A stretch of 64,000 nucleotides of DNA from Oscheius dolichura (lineage: Eukaryota; Nematoda; Chromadorea; Rhabditida; Rhabditidae): the NCBI GenBank assembly GCA_932521035.1, contig OW051496.1, positions 3,596,001-3,660,000 on the forward strand, read 5' to 3'. The notes below the pieces were generated by a model. It made no database searches. It saw only the letters and a program-made list of their open reading frames with translations, and was not told the origin of the DNA. Position 1 is the stretch's first letter. Every line of letters begins with the position of its first letter. The translations under genes were made by a program, and so were the position numbers. Of this stretch, positions 10,841-22,049 are shown in pieces.

Positions 10841-11596
10841 ATGGAAGATGATCCCGTTCTCAAAATGTACGAAGCGCAAGCAATCATAATTGAAAAGGAC
10901 GAGGAAATCAGCAAACTAGAACGAGAAAATGCTGATAAAGAAGAATTGATTCTAAGAATGAGATGGGAAAAAGAAGAGATGGCCGAGAAGTTGAGAAAAC
11001 TTGAAGCAGAAAAGAACAAGGCTCCGACTGCTAAAAGTAATCTAGGCCCAGGTGAGAAGTAGTTCGACATATTGATTTTCACATTTGCATTTCAGTTTGG
11101 ACAGCTATCAAAAATCTTGCGACGCAGAGTAAACAGCAAAACGAAGAGATTGTCTTTTTGAAAAGAAACAATGATGAACTGCTGGAAAAAATATCAGTCG
11201 GTGGGTTTATTCTTTTGTTTTTCATCATTAGAATATAAGTTATCTTTACTTTGACTATTCCAGTTGAACAAAGGGATCGAGCAACAGAAGAGCAGCATCA
11301 AAGACGACATAATGAAGAACTGAAACGGCTAGAAGATCGAATCACGGCGTTAGAAACAATGCCCCGTGGAAGTACACAAGTGGAGCAAATAAGGCGTCCA
11401 TGGGCAGAACCAGAGATAGCGGAACGTTCGTTTCTCTATTTTTCGTGTTAGGATGAGCATTATAGCGCTGGAAAGCGGGACACACCTATCAAACAGCCTA
11501 GCGAAGCATGAAAATATCGAGGATGATATGGAGATTTTGCAACGGCTGGAAGCTCTAGAATTAAATTTACAGAGGTTCAAAATACTGAAGGGGTGA
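10841..11596 (+). pseudogene. Coiled-coil unit lacking its Kelch domain
   Basis: The first exon is intact (MEDDPVLKMYEAQAIIIEKDEEISK) and the following coil exons match the gene at 7986. No Kelch exons follow: the reading frame ends in TGA at 11594-11596 and the next 2 kb contain no glycine-pair blades. At the junction near 11426 the conserved GTTCGT donor would put the next exon out of frame. A shifted donor (GTTTCT) would rescue it and give a coiled-coil-only protein of roughly 190 residues. An upstream in-frame ATG at 10466 belongs to a different context and is unlikely to be used. I call it a truncated copy, but a small coiled-coil-only protein acting on its relatives remains possible. 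AATAAA at about 11756 is followed by a 12-A tract. Confidence 0.6.
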
Positions 11597-11689
11597 TGAG
11601 GTAAGTCCGTGCTGCAGTTGCAAACATGGTGACTGGTACGGATGGTTACCCAGAATTTATATATTTCCTATATCATTTTGTAGCCCTTG

Positions 11690-11905
11690 TTACGTTTGGT
11701 GGATTTATTACTAAAAAGATATAATCCACAATAATTCTCATTTACTTTTTTTCCTAATAAAGTTTCTAATTTTCAAAAAAAAAAAACGAGTTCCAGCTGA
11801 TACTGTAATTGTTTTGCCCGCTTTACCATCATTTGAGCAAATCGAAAGCGATATGCCCCTTGAAATAATAGGTTCTTGATATTCGTTACTAACATAGGAA
11901 GTGAG
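11690..11905. repeat. Right copy of the direct repeat flanking the truncated unit
   Basis: It begins TGTTACGTTTGGTGGATT and matches about 10112-10330 with many differences and small indels. With its partner it brackets the SH3 remnant and the truncated coiled-coil unit, as expected from tandem duplication of a roughly 1.6-kb segment. Confidence 0.6.
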
Positions 11906-11910
11906 CATCA

Positions 11911-13640
11911 GTTGGTTATTTCATGTTTCAAGAATTCTTTTTATTGCCATCTTACTTTATTCCAGTACACAAACGATTTGTTTGAGAAAAAAGGAAATAA
12001 AACGGCGTCAAGCTTTTACACTTTATAACGTTTTTTTGTAACGTTCTACATTCCTTTACAAAAAAAATTCCAGCAAATTACTCAACTTCACCCTCATCAG
12101 GCCTAATTTGGGTCAAAATGCTCCACAGGGACAGAGACATCGCTGTTGTTCCTCATTTAGGGAAGTGGGCGTCCGTTTGTTCGAAAGATCAATGTTCCGA
12201 GGATCCTTCTTATTCTTGTTCCAGTTCTGTGCAGTACTCCGCGTACTCTGCAATTTGTACACTAGTTTCAACCGGTCGCCTTTGAAATCTGATATGCACG
12301 ATGGTCATTAGCCGGATGACGAAGATGCTCCTCTTTATTCCCTTCACTCCGTCCAATTTCTCCTTGTTTTCCCATTACAATCTCCTGAAATCAAACTAAA
12401 GTCTAACCAATTCCTTTTGAACAGCACATGCTTCCCATAAAGTTGATATATCCAGCAATTGTGTTCAATTCACTTTGAAGACCTTTCCTGAGCTTTGATA
12501 TACAGAATGGAAAACAAATGGGGAAATAACCCGGATCTACTCTAAAATTTACTAAACAATGCAACCCGTTCATAAATCTCCGCCTTCGCCGTCTGCCAGG
12601 AGCCAAATTGGCGGGGCAACCCCTCTTTTTTGCAGCCAGAAATGGCTAGAATGGCCGCTGAAATTGTGTTACCTGAAAAATTACAATTTTATTATTTCTG
12701 TGCGTTTCATCATTTGCATTCCAGCTGTTCTATGTCACGTTATCTTGAGAGAGCATCGGTTACGAGGGAGTACTCACGAGGAGGCTTCCGATCTCCGTTA
12801 ATTACTTGCTCTAATGTGTGGTTCCCTAATATTGAAAAAGTTTCAGTTGTAGGTTATTAGTAGGTATTGTGGAACCTAATGATTGGATGTATTTGCATTT
12901 TCAATATACAGGAGGCTTTCCCGTAGCATTTCTTCTTTTCTTCCCAAAAAACCATCAGCGTCTCTTGTTGTTCTTTATTTCTCTCATTTTGACATTCAAG
13001 TCCTATTGTGTTTCACCTTGCCGAATTTGAAGTGGAAATGTTTCAACTGTTTGTCATAAATAGAAATCATGAAGCAGCACATTACAATCTGAGCTGATGC
13101 TTCTCTTCCGAAACCGTTTTCAAAAGTCTCTGCTCCTCGTTTCCTTTGAGTTTCGTCGTCCATATTTATTTTTATCTATAGCCGTGCTGTTTAGTTCCAT
13201 CCTCCAGTTACACTAAAGTACTTTCAAGTTGTTATCTGGTTTTTATCAAGAAACCTTGGGGATTTTTGAAAAGTGAAAATTTTTAGTGAAAATGTTTCAA
13301 CAGTTCCTTATAAATAGAAATCCTGATGCTTGACAATTCAATGAAAATGTTATGTTGACTCACTCTTCTCCCTTCTCATCCGTATTTCTTCCCCTCCCTC
13401 TTCTCAAAAAGCCATTAGCCTCTGCCCTCTGCCGGTCGCCCTTTTCCGCTCACTCTCATCTTGATTTTACAGCCAGCAATCAAATCCCGCTACTCCCGGG
13501 CTAGTCCCCGTCTCGTTCAATTTCAACAATTACTTCAGGAAGCAAAAGACGCGAGACGACGTCAGGGGTCTCCCCCGTTCCCGTCCATGCATAGCCGATC
13601 ATATTTTTCGAAATAAACAACCCGCCCGAGACAGGACAAG
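11911..13640. other. Intergenic, no gene seen
   Basis: The region is AT-rich with only short unsupported frames. Some phrases recur inside it (AAATGTTTCAACTGTT near 13040 and AAATGTTTCAACAGTT near 13295, each followed by ATAAATAGAAATC), a weak local duplication. The final 150 bases before 13641 are richer in G and C and are a plausible promoter for the channel gene. Confidence 0.45.
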
Positions 13641-16600
13641 ATGATGTTTTACTTCCTTCTTCTGGCTCAAGGTACGGACAGCCCCGGCTCGAGGACGAAG
13701 CAAATGGATTTCTAGAAATTATGGGGCAGAACGTGTTGTCGGATTATCACCGAGACCGGCTACGGCTCCACGACAAGCTGTTCAAAGACTACCGGAGGGA
13801 AATTCCCAGTCTTTATTTAGGTGGTAATGAGGATAGAACACCGCTAAAGAAGGGGGAAATTCCAGGAAGATCCGGCCGTCCACCCATTCCAATGAACTGC
13901 AACTTGACCCTGGCCTATGCTAATCTTTTGAGTATCGTGAGCTTATTTTATACTTGGACTTGTTTTCAACACCAATCTATTTACTAATATAGACACACCA
14001 TAATACCTTTTGTATAGAGGATAGTCAGTTTTTGATCTTTTGAGGATTTCTAATGAATAACGAGCGGGAACATGAAATACTGTGAAGTGGAATTGACTAA
14101 TTTTGGAACCAACTGTGAACACCTTTGAGTGCAATAGGTTTTACCGGAATCATAAAACCTGAATAAAATTCGGAAAGAAATTCTTTCAAAGAAATTTTCA
14201 GGATGAACCCCAACAAACGGCGAAAATGATCATCGATATCGTTTATGTAAGTTTTACTAGGGTGAAGGGTAAGTTCTGTCAATGACCTCGTAACTTTTGA
14301 CAGAGACGGTTTTACGGAACATATGAGCACTTTCTAGGTAGATCTCCGAGTGGCCGATCTGATAAAACAAATCAGAAAATAATTCCGTGTGATTGCGAAA
14401 TTGGCCGACCATTTAAAAAAAAGTGAACGTTTGCTATTTTCGCCACTGCGGTATGTTCCCGACCAGTTCCCAAAAAAACTGAATACGCCGGTTGATTCAG
14501 CTCTTCGAGCTGATCAAAAGCATATATCAAACTTTTATTTTCCGTGGAAACCCTCCATTCTCCAAAAAGTGGCCAAATGGCGCAGTGGGTTTCTGCAAAA
14601 CAGGATAGAAAGGTCGAGGGTTCGGATCCACTCGGTGATAAGTTATCAGTGAGAGAAGGAAAAGCGAAAGGGATTTGGCGGAGAAAGGGAAGAAGAGCGC
14701 GCGTGCAAGGGACGCCGTGAGTCAGAAGAGGGGAAGAGAGCGCCCAGGCAGTTGGGGGAAAGAGTGGAAGAGACCGGACGGGGAGAGGGGGAAGAGGGGA
14801 AGAGGCTTCCAAGCGCGAGGTAAAACCACAGTTGACGCAGCCAACGTCCAGCCGAAGACCCTCGCAGGGGGGGGGGGGGGTCGAAACGGCTGGTGTAAAA
14901 TCAAAATATCGAAAATTTTGGGAAAAATGAATTGAAAAATTTGAAGGGGGTCCTGGCACGCGAAAAAATTTTCCATTTGAAACAGGCTATAGTTCAAATT
15001 GCAACAGTACTCTTCTTATGGAACGGGCTATTTGAATCTGCGCTAAAACATTGGAATTTTTAGGAGTGGGCAGATTCTCGTCTCAGCTGGGATCCTGCCG
15101 AATTTGGAGGGATCGAGAACATTGTCGTCATGATAAAAGGACTCATCTGGACCCCGGATGTTCTTCCTTATGATATGTAAGTATTTTGCTGGTTTATTAA
15201 AGAATTAACGGGGTAGTTCAGTTATTCCTATACTGACACCCTGCCAGAGGAACAACGGGCCGTCGCGGTGAGTCTGAACAGCGAGAAAGAGACAAAAATG
15301 TTTAGATAACCCACACAGGAGCGATGAAAATGTATCAGTCGGCGGTAGTGGACTTTGTTTGCCACATGAATGTGAGTTTATTTTATTTTTAACGTAGTGG
15401 CTACAGTAGAAAAGATCGCCATTATTATCATCTCAATACTTTTTTTAGCTTGTCGACTTCCCGTTTGATACCCAGTCCTGTACCCTGAAGCTCTGCTCTT
15501 TCGTGGCCCTCTCAACGGAAATACACGTTGACGCTGTCATTTCCCCGGATATCGATATGAGTGGAATGGTGGGTTATGTATTGAGAGAAAGCGATAATTA
15601 TACGGTGGGAATCGCTTTTGGTGTCGCAGGGACAACGCGTCGCTGCACCCGTAAAATGTCGGCAGCCGCGCGGCCTGTGTCACCCGGCCGTCGCCTACTC
15701 GTTACCTCTGGTCCTCTTGCATTCAATCGAGAAAATCTTTCGCCTTTTACTAAAGATTTCCGTGCAAGTGGACGCTTATGAGTAGTACTCAATTTTTGGA
15801 ATCCCCTCGAAAGAGCGGGACACAAAGCTGGGAAGAAGGGGAGGAAAAGATGAGGAAAACGTTTTGAAGTGGGAATGATCTTCTTGTACCCATTTGTCTT
15901 TGTTGTATAAAATTGGGAATTACGATTGTGACTCATTATTGCAAGGTTTCGCAAAAGGTATTTATATGTCTCCTTTGAAAGATTTGCGGTTTGTCTTTTT
16001 CATCTCGCATAAAATTCCATAATAACCCTATTTGAATGTTACCATAACAGCGGACCTTGGGGAATACTGTAGGACATATCCAATATATTTTTTCCAGGGA
16101 AATGGCGAGTGGTCCTATGTGAACATGTCCTCCAGCCGTTCGCTCAGCTCCTGGGGACCGGGAGAAGAATATTGGATCGTGAACTTCAATTTCCAATTCT
16201 CCCGAACGACAACCTATTACATTTCGATAATCATAATCCCGTCTTTCATCTTGACATTTCTCAGTGTGTCCGGTCTCTTCTGGGGTGCCATCATCGGCGC
16301 TTCTAACATGGAAACGGTACAGTAGTCCTCCATTTCCACATCAACCTTTCTTCCAGTTGAATCTTGGCTTTGCCGCCATCCTGGCCATGATGTTCGTGCT
16401 CCAAATGGCCACCCAGGATATGCCTCGGATCAATCAAATCGACAAATTATGTGAGCCTTCCCCTCTTTCTCATGGCATTCTCCCATTCCAGCCAAATACT
16501 CGATGGTCAATCTGGGGCTGATCACCCTGGCCAGTGTGGGAGTCGTGATCATCAGCAAACTGGAATGTCTCTGCCGGAAGAAGACCTTGGGACCTAGGAG

Positions 16601-16697
16601 AGAACTCCACGCCGTGCTCCTCGTCGCCTTTATTTGCGTCACTATTGCCAATTTTTGCTTTCTGGTTACCAAAACTGAACTGGATTTGGTTAATTGA
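13641..16697 (+). CDS. Cys-loop ligand-gated ion channel subunit 2
   Basis: Paralogue of the gene at 3546, about 370 residues in eleven or twelve exons. It has a short signal sequence (MMFYFLLLAQ), then ECD strands including SWDPAEFGG and WTPDVLPYD. The Cys-loop C-x13-C contains DFPFDTQSC. M1 has IIIIPSFILTF. M2 is LNLGFAAILAMMFVLQM, identical to the other subunit, with Glu -1' and Leu 9'. M3, a loop of only about 15 residues, and M4 ending at TGA 16695-16697 follow. The exon before the Cys-loop must begin at ATAACCCACAC (about 15316); the more obvious ACACAG acceptor gives a frame with a stop. Introns near 14239-15063 and 15569-16096 are enlarged, the first by repeat DNA. AATAAA is at 16700. 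The two subunits could co-assemble, since their pore segments match; this is inference. Confidence 0.88.
14278..14540. repeat. Dispersed repeat R3, copy 1 (inside channel intron)
   Basis: Landmarks ACAGAGACGGTTTTA, TATGAGCACTTTCTA, CGGAGTGGCCG and TTCCGTGTGATT recur in the same order at 47366-47545. It lies wholly in an intron of the second channel gene. No coding capacity or terminal repeats were recognised. Confidence 0.65.
14572..14650 (+). repeat. tRNA-like sequence, probable SINE relic
   Basis: An A-box-like TGGCGCAGTGGG is followed about 40 bases later by a B-box-like GGTTCGGATCC. The T-stem needs a bulge to pair and the acceptor stem is not convincing, so it is not a working tRNA gene. 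A purine-rich, GAAGAG-rich tail and a 13-14 G run (about 14867-14880) follow. Confidence 0.45.
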
Positions 16698-16705
16698 ATA
16701 ATAAA

Positions 16706-17787
16706 TCTGCGAAGAAACTACCTTTTTTGCAAGTCAAACATATTAGGTCGTTGTCTAATGAATCGAAGTACCCTACTCGGGGCGGCCCATAATTCAATTT
16801 GAATCTCAAGTTCAGCACAGATAGTCACTCTCCCAATGGCCGAGTTCAAACTAACCGGCGTTATTACTAGGTCTTTGCTAGTCAAATCTCCGGTGTCATC
16901 ACCCTTCTCATGGGTTGTTTTCTTCTCTATCTCGTTATTTTTCAATCCAGTCGATTCACCAAGTGGACATCGAGTCTATTTGGCTTCTTTGGTGATTGCC
17001 CAACGACAAAAGGGGCAAATTATGAAAGGGTCAAGGGAAGTATCTAAAAATAAGGACCGCAAAGGCGCACGCCAGTGTGACGGCACTTTTTGTTCAGCAC
17101 CTTTGGTCATTGGGCCCGTTACAAAACGCCTTGGTATGCTCTTACTATACACTATTTTGAGCTGTAAATAACATCGAGTAACATTTGATGGAGAATAGAA
17201 TGGCACTTTTAGTTTTTTTTGTAAAAATCTCATTTTTAATAATTATAACGTTAACAATACATTTGCCTATATCTCGGCGATATGAATCGATTCGTATATT
17301 TTTATTACTGTTTTTAATAGTGCTTTTGATATACTTTTTATTATAAAAAAATCGAAACAATCTGCTTTCTCCAAAAATTTTAAAATTGTTTGAAGTCTCT
17401 AAATTTTGCATGAGAAAGTAATTACACTTTAAAAAAAATCACAGCTTCTAGATGCTTTCATAATTTTTAACAGCTCGTTTACTATATGTAAGCATAAACA
17501 AAGCAAAAATAAATAATAAAATATAAGATAAAATTGTAATTGAAAAAAGGTGAACTTTTCGACATTCACATTTGAGCCTTTTGTAGTCAAACTACCATCG
17601 ATTCGCATAATGTTTTTTTGTAAATGTTATTACACATACCGTTGCCAATTGTTAGAAAAAATATTATACAAATTGGCACGATCACTGTCGCGCCGACCTT
17701 TCTTCTTCCGCGGCGAGCTGTGTTCCTTTACACAGCTCCGGGTGCGCGTCTTGCAAAAATCACGTATAATCTGTTTGAACATGTAAA
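16706..17787. other. Intergenic, AT-rich
   Basis: No gene is seen. A perfect 8-bp stem (GAGCTGTG, loop, CACAGCTC) occurs near 17715-17738. The stretch 17160-17560 is strongly AT-rich and may be old repeat DNA. Confidence 0.45.
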
Positions 17788-18521
17788 ATGAAAGATCCGA
17801 TCGAAATCTCCTCGTTTGTCATTCACCGCAATTATTACGCAGTGACCGGCCGCTTCCCGACAATGAGCGCTGCTTCGAAACCGCTGTGTACTGTGCTTCT
17901 TGGACTACGGCTCGATCCCGCTACCGCCTACTAGATTTGATGCCAGTATCCAAATTGTGAGTTCCGTTTACCATCTATATTTAAATGGCTATTTTAGGCA
18001 ACCGCTCAATCTGGGATGGAAAAATGCTACTTGATCGTACTGGCATGTCAAAAAACTGCCCCGTCTGAGCTCGTCTATGCCTGTTTCGAGAGGGAAAACA
18101 TTTCACTACTGGACCTGGCTGACGGCGCCCTGGCGGATTTGGCCATTGCTGCCTATATTGGCCGATTCTCCTTCTCCATCCACCACGTCATCACAATTAT
18201 TTCGGATAACGAACTGATGGGAGTTATCATCATGGATAATATCAAGAATGGCCCTTGTTTTCATCTCCCTCAAGGAGTCGAGGAGGACTCCCTGAAAAAG
18301 GACGTCGGCCCCGAGGAGACACGGGCCAAGAGGGAAGAGTTGCCGAAAAAGAAGGAGAACAAGCCGAAGCAATACAGCAGCAGTTTGTCGTCTAGCCTGA
18401 TTTTCTCCTCCCGGTCCTGCCGCGGCCACAGAAGCAAGAAAGAAGGAGGAGGAGGAGCAAGCAACGCCGCTCGTCAACGCCCATCAGTTCATCTGGTCAA
18501 GAGAACAAGTCGACAGAATAG
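17788..18521 (+). CDS. Tudor-like domain protein with basic Ser/Arg tail
   Basis: The reading frame RCVLCFLDYGSIPLPP just before an intron (about 17958-17999) matches the V-x-F-x-D-Y-G core of a Tudor domain. After the intron the frame continues 130 residues, with ITIISDNELMGVIIMD resembling the later strands of an extended Tudor domain, then a Lys/Glu-rich stretch. A plausible small intron (about 18389-18437) leads to a short Arg/Ser-rich tail ending at TAG 18519-18521. The ATG at 17788 opens a frame with HRNYYAVTGRFP that would suit the upstream strand, but it is offset by one base from the DYG frame. Either an unseen intron or a frameshift separates them. Tudor domains bind methylated Arg/Lys, often in germline RNA pathways; the function here is inferred only. 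Upstream exons may be missing. Confidence 0.4.
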
Positions 18522-18827
18522 CTGCTGCCCCCTACGCAAGAGCCAATTACAAAGACACACGCGCTCTCTGGTAATAAACATATGTCATTATTTTATGTTT
18601 TTCTTGGAGTTTTCGTGGTTATCTCCGAACGTGCACAATCGTCTTGCGACTAATTGTTCCTTTGCTTTGGGTGTTTTCAGCGGCGGGCCCTTCAGCCGCG
18701 TAGTTCCACCGGACCCGACAAAAACCTTTTACAAACAGTTACTAACAATTTATTTGAAACAAGTGATTTACTTTTTTTTATAAAAATATGCCTTATGTGA
18801 CCGGAATTTTTTTTCAAGCTCGGCAGT

Positions 18828-18945
18828 CGAGAGTAGGCTCATTGGACGACGCTTCTCGCCGTCTCCTAGCTGAATTTTTCGTTAAGCTCCGGAGCGTCGC
18901 AGTGAGGAATCGACAGCACTTTACCAAAGTTAAGTCCTTTCCTAC
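18828..18945 (+). repeat. Diverged single arm of foldback repeat R2
   Basis: Landmarks GAGAGTAGGCTCATT, CTCGCCGTCT and AGTGAGGAATCGACAGCA match, in order, the left arm of the foldback element at 21675-21925. Only one arm is present. Confidence 0.65.
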
Positions 18946-19047
18946 AAAGATTTTGATACCAAACGAGAGATCTCGTCGTAACTTACAACTTTTGTTTTTA
19001 AACTAAAATAGGTTCTGTATCGAGATATTTTCTGAGGAAAGCCTTAC

Positions 19048-19454
19048 CGAGAAGAGTGTAAATTTCTAGGGGATCAAGCATATCGTCATATTCTACGAGG
19101 TGTAGCGCTGTCTTCATTGCTGCATCGATCTGCCCATCGTATAATTGTTTCTGTGCCATCATAAAGAAGTGATAGGCTAGAGCTCCTCTCCAGGCGCTGT
19201 CTACCATTCGACTCTCTTCCATCGTTACCCCAGCATTTTCTTGTAGCAATCCAGAAAGGGCGACCGATGCCTGAAGGGAAGAATATTCTCTCTATTTTGA
19301 AAAAGAAATTCACATCAGTTTCCTTTTTTCCTTTTTCTTCTGCTAATTTTATCCGCTGATGATTATGAAAATCTTCTATCAGCAGAGCTCCCATAACGTA
19401 TAATTTTTTCAGCCGAAGACATTCTGCCAGTTTTAGACGTTCGTCATTGGCTAT
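19048..19454 (-). pseudogene. WDR35: WDR35/IFT121 fragment, near-C-terminal part
   Basis: Two exons (19454-19314 and 19270-19048) join in frame. They encode a segment typical of the intraflagellar-transport-A protein WDR35 (IFT121): RLKKLYVMGALLIEDFH, then DSAWRGALAYHFFMMAQ, ALKTALHL-like AAMKTALHLVEYDDM and LEIYTLLG. In cilia this protein is part of the retrograde IFT-A complex. The last exon ends in a good donor (GTAAGG), but the usual remaining 150 or so residues, with their Cys-rich end, are not found on the minus strand down to 17.7 kb. The preceding part of the protein is not upstream on this strand; it lies at 43935-44379 in the opposite orientation. The fragment itself has no stop or frameshift, so the break looks recent. 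Confidence 0.75.
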
Positions 19455-19898
19455 CTGGAACTTTTTACACTGATGATAGCAGTAAATTTGAACGGAAATA
19501 TTTAAAGGGACTCTCAATTTTAATCCGACAAGAAAATGACTGGAGAGCGATGCAAGATCGTCTCGCTGGACAGGAGGGCAGCTCGGGAGGGGGAATACGG
19601 CGCTGGGGAAAGGTGGGCCGAGGGCACCCGTTACGGCTTGTCCTACCCTAATAATGGGCAGATGTCTGTCTGTACGGATTGACCGTTTGACCTTGAGGCA
19701 TACTAGTTGAGAAAGAAAGAAGAACAAACTGTAAATCACTAAACAAAGAAATAAAACGATTTCCGTCTCGTATCAAAAGGGGAATAAAAGGGAGAAGACG
19801 ACTCTCATTGTGTGCACATCCCGTCCCTGTCTCTTTTCATTTCTCAACTTTCACACTTCCTATTTCTACCTATTTTGACACATTCCAGGAAAAGAAAA

Positions 19899-21587
19899 AT
19901 GGAAAAGAAGCTTTATGAAAAGATTCGAAAGACAAACGCGGCAGCTGGGGAACTTCGTCTACGAATAGAAAAATTGGAGAAGGAAAATGGAGAACTGACG
20001 GAGAAAATGAAACAGCTGAACGCAGACAAAGACGGTAATTTTATAAATAAATAAATAATGAGCTGTATTTTTAGAGGAGAGGGAAAGAAAGTGGAATAGC
20101 CAGATGGAAAAAGGTGGGTCAGATCTAGAGGAGACGGAAAAAGGAGAGTTTAGTCCATTCGGCGGTCAACCGAATGACGGGGGTCGTATTAGAGGGCAGG
20201 AATGGGACCAGGGAGGAGATGAAAAAGTTGAAGACTGACAGTTTGTTTTATTCTTTTCATTTCTATAAAAGCTATTTCAGTGAAGAAAATGACTGAGGAC
20301 CTCTCTTCGGTGAAGTATGAAATAGAGGCAATTGTAGTAGAAAAGGAGGAAAAGACACGAACAGCCATTGAGGCCATATCTTCAAAAAGTTCGTGTTTTA
20401 TTGAAATGTTTCTATCTTTTTATATAGTCGAACACATTCGTGAAATGGTGGAAAGTCAAAAAGAAAGCCATGACCAAGTTTTGAAGGAGGCTGCTACTTT
20501 GGAAGAAATACAAGCGATCCCAAAGGAAAAGGAGACGGTAGAGATTACTTGTTAGACAAACAATTGACCGTTTAGATCTTACTTCTTGGAGGGGGAAATG
20601 GCAACAGAGGTCCTGATGACATGACCATGCTAAAAGAAAACAGATGGATCAAATTGGCATTGAAATTACCGAAAATACTTGACAAAGGAGGTGCAGTAAA
20701 TCTGGATGGAGAGATCTATGTATTCGGTGGTGTGGGGATGCAGAAAGAATTATACAAATTGGACAACAAAACATTGAAATGGATACGATTGGCAGATATG
20801 AATGAGGGAAGATGGGGTATTACAAATAGTAGTGTCGAATGGAATGGATCCATCTGGGTGTTTGGTGGATATAAGTCGAAAAGTGTGGAACGATATGATC
20901 CGAAGGAGAACAAATGGATTAAAATGCCGTAAGTTGAACACTTTCCCAAATTTTTCTCTTCCGCTCGGTTTCCAACGGCCGCTTCGTCTCTCAAACGAGA
21001 TGATACAACATCTGAGACTAGGCTCAATCAGGGCTAATCAATATTTTAGGGACATGAAATATTCGCGATTTCGTGCAGCTGCAGCAGTTCATAATGGCAA
21101 ATTCATCGTCTGTGGTGGAAGGGATAATGGTTCGAATCATTTGAAAAGTGTGGAATGTTTCGACCCGAAGAGTGGTGTCTGGACGGAGCTGAATGATATG
21201 CCAACACCTCTTAATGATCATTGTCTCGTTTCTTATGGAAATAATCTCATTTTAATGGGAGCCTTAGACTTAGGCTTCGGCTTATTTGATTTTTGGGAGA
21301 CAATAGTCAATACTGTACTGGAAGTGAGTAATCTAGAAGGAAAAGGAACATGGAAACAACTGCCACCTATGAAACAACCTCGATGTAACTTTTCTGCAGC
21401 AGTCCTTGACAATGAGATTTTTGTAATTGGAGGATGGTATGAAACAGACAAATATCTCGATAAAACTGAAATATTTAATGGAAAAAGCTGGAGACAGGGT
21501 CCCCAGCTTCCCAATGTGTGCCACCGTATGTCTTCAATTGTTATTCCCCTCCATCTGGCTGATATCCTTTCTAATTCCACAGAGTAA
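19899..21587 (+). CDS. Coiled-coil/Kelch propeller protein
   Basis: The start (19899) lies 12 bases after a CATTCCAG acceptor. Exon 1 encodes a coiled coil beginning MEKKLYEKIRKTNAAAGELR; further small coil exons follow in phase 1. KEKET joins in phase 0 to the Kelch exon at about 20578 (ILLLGGG). Blades: ILLLGG, YVFGG, WVFGG, IVCGG, a fifth in which the glycine pair is replaced (LILMGALDL plus a short insertion), and FVIGG. The propeller intron (about 20931-21048) has the family's CC|G phase. The stop is at 21585-21587 and AATAAA at 21602-21607. Its second half and 3' flank are nearly the same as those of the minus-strand gene at 45012-47150, including the foldback repeat downstream, so the two are inverted segmental duplicates. 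Confidence 0.87.
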
Positions 21588-21674
21588 TCCCCTATTAAAC
21601 AAATAAATCTTTCCCTCCATTTAACCCATTTTTGCCCGAATTTCCCATTTCAAGAAATTTTTTACTGGGAGATG

Positions 21675-21925
21675 AGAGTAGATCCATTCGATGGCGTCTC
21701 TCGCCGTCTACAAGGAGAATTTCTTTCATCAGCTTGGGAGTGAGGAATCGACAACATTTTACCAGAATTACGCCCTTCTATAAGCCTCGACAAAAGTAGA
21801 CCACTCATAGAAAAAGGCTTAATTCTGGTAAAACGCTGTCGATTCCTCACTGTGACGTTCCAAACCGTTAGAAACCAGCTCAGCTATCTGACGGCCAGAG
21901 GCGCTATCGAATGAACCTATTTTTC
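21675..21925. repeat. Foldback element R2, copy 1
   Basis: About 250 bp forming two inverted arms. The left arm runs from AGTAGATCCATTCGATGG through GAGGAATCGACAAC to TTACCAGAATTA. The right arm repeats these in reverse order and complement, ending TCGAATGAACCTATT. The centre (CTATAAGCCTCGACAAAAG) joins them. No coding capacity. It lies 90 bp downstream of the Kelch gene, and a second copy lies at the matching place beside the inverted Kelch gene at 45 kb. Resembles a non-autonomous foldback or MITE-type transposon. Confidence 0.8.
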
Positions 21926-22049
21926 AAGGAAAACATTTTCCAACTTGAACGAAAAACACCAAAGGGGGGACCAAGGCAACAAATGTTCATTTTTGAACAC
22001 ATGGGAATGAATGGGTTAAAGTATTGCTAATCAATCAGATTTTAATTTC

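Noticed and set aside
11756..11788. AATAAA followed by a poly-A tract as a processed retrocopy
   Set aside because: The adjacent unit keeps its introns, so it was not copied from spliced RNA.
14572..14650. Functional tRNA gene
   Set aside because: A and B boxes are present, but the T-stem needs a bulge and no acceptor stem pairs.
14372..14959. 195-codon minus-strand frame
   Set aside because: It lies in a repeat-filled intron opposite purine-rich sequence; pyrimidine-rich DNA gives long Pro/Ser/Leu frames by chance.
18016..18783. Single 255-codon frame as one exon
   Set aside because: The second half loses resemblance to protein and passes a likely intron; a shorter model ending at 18521 is more coherent.
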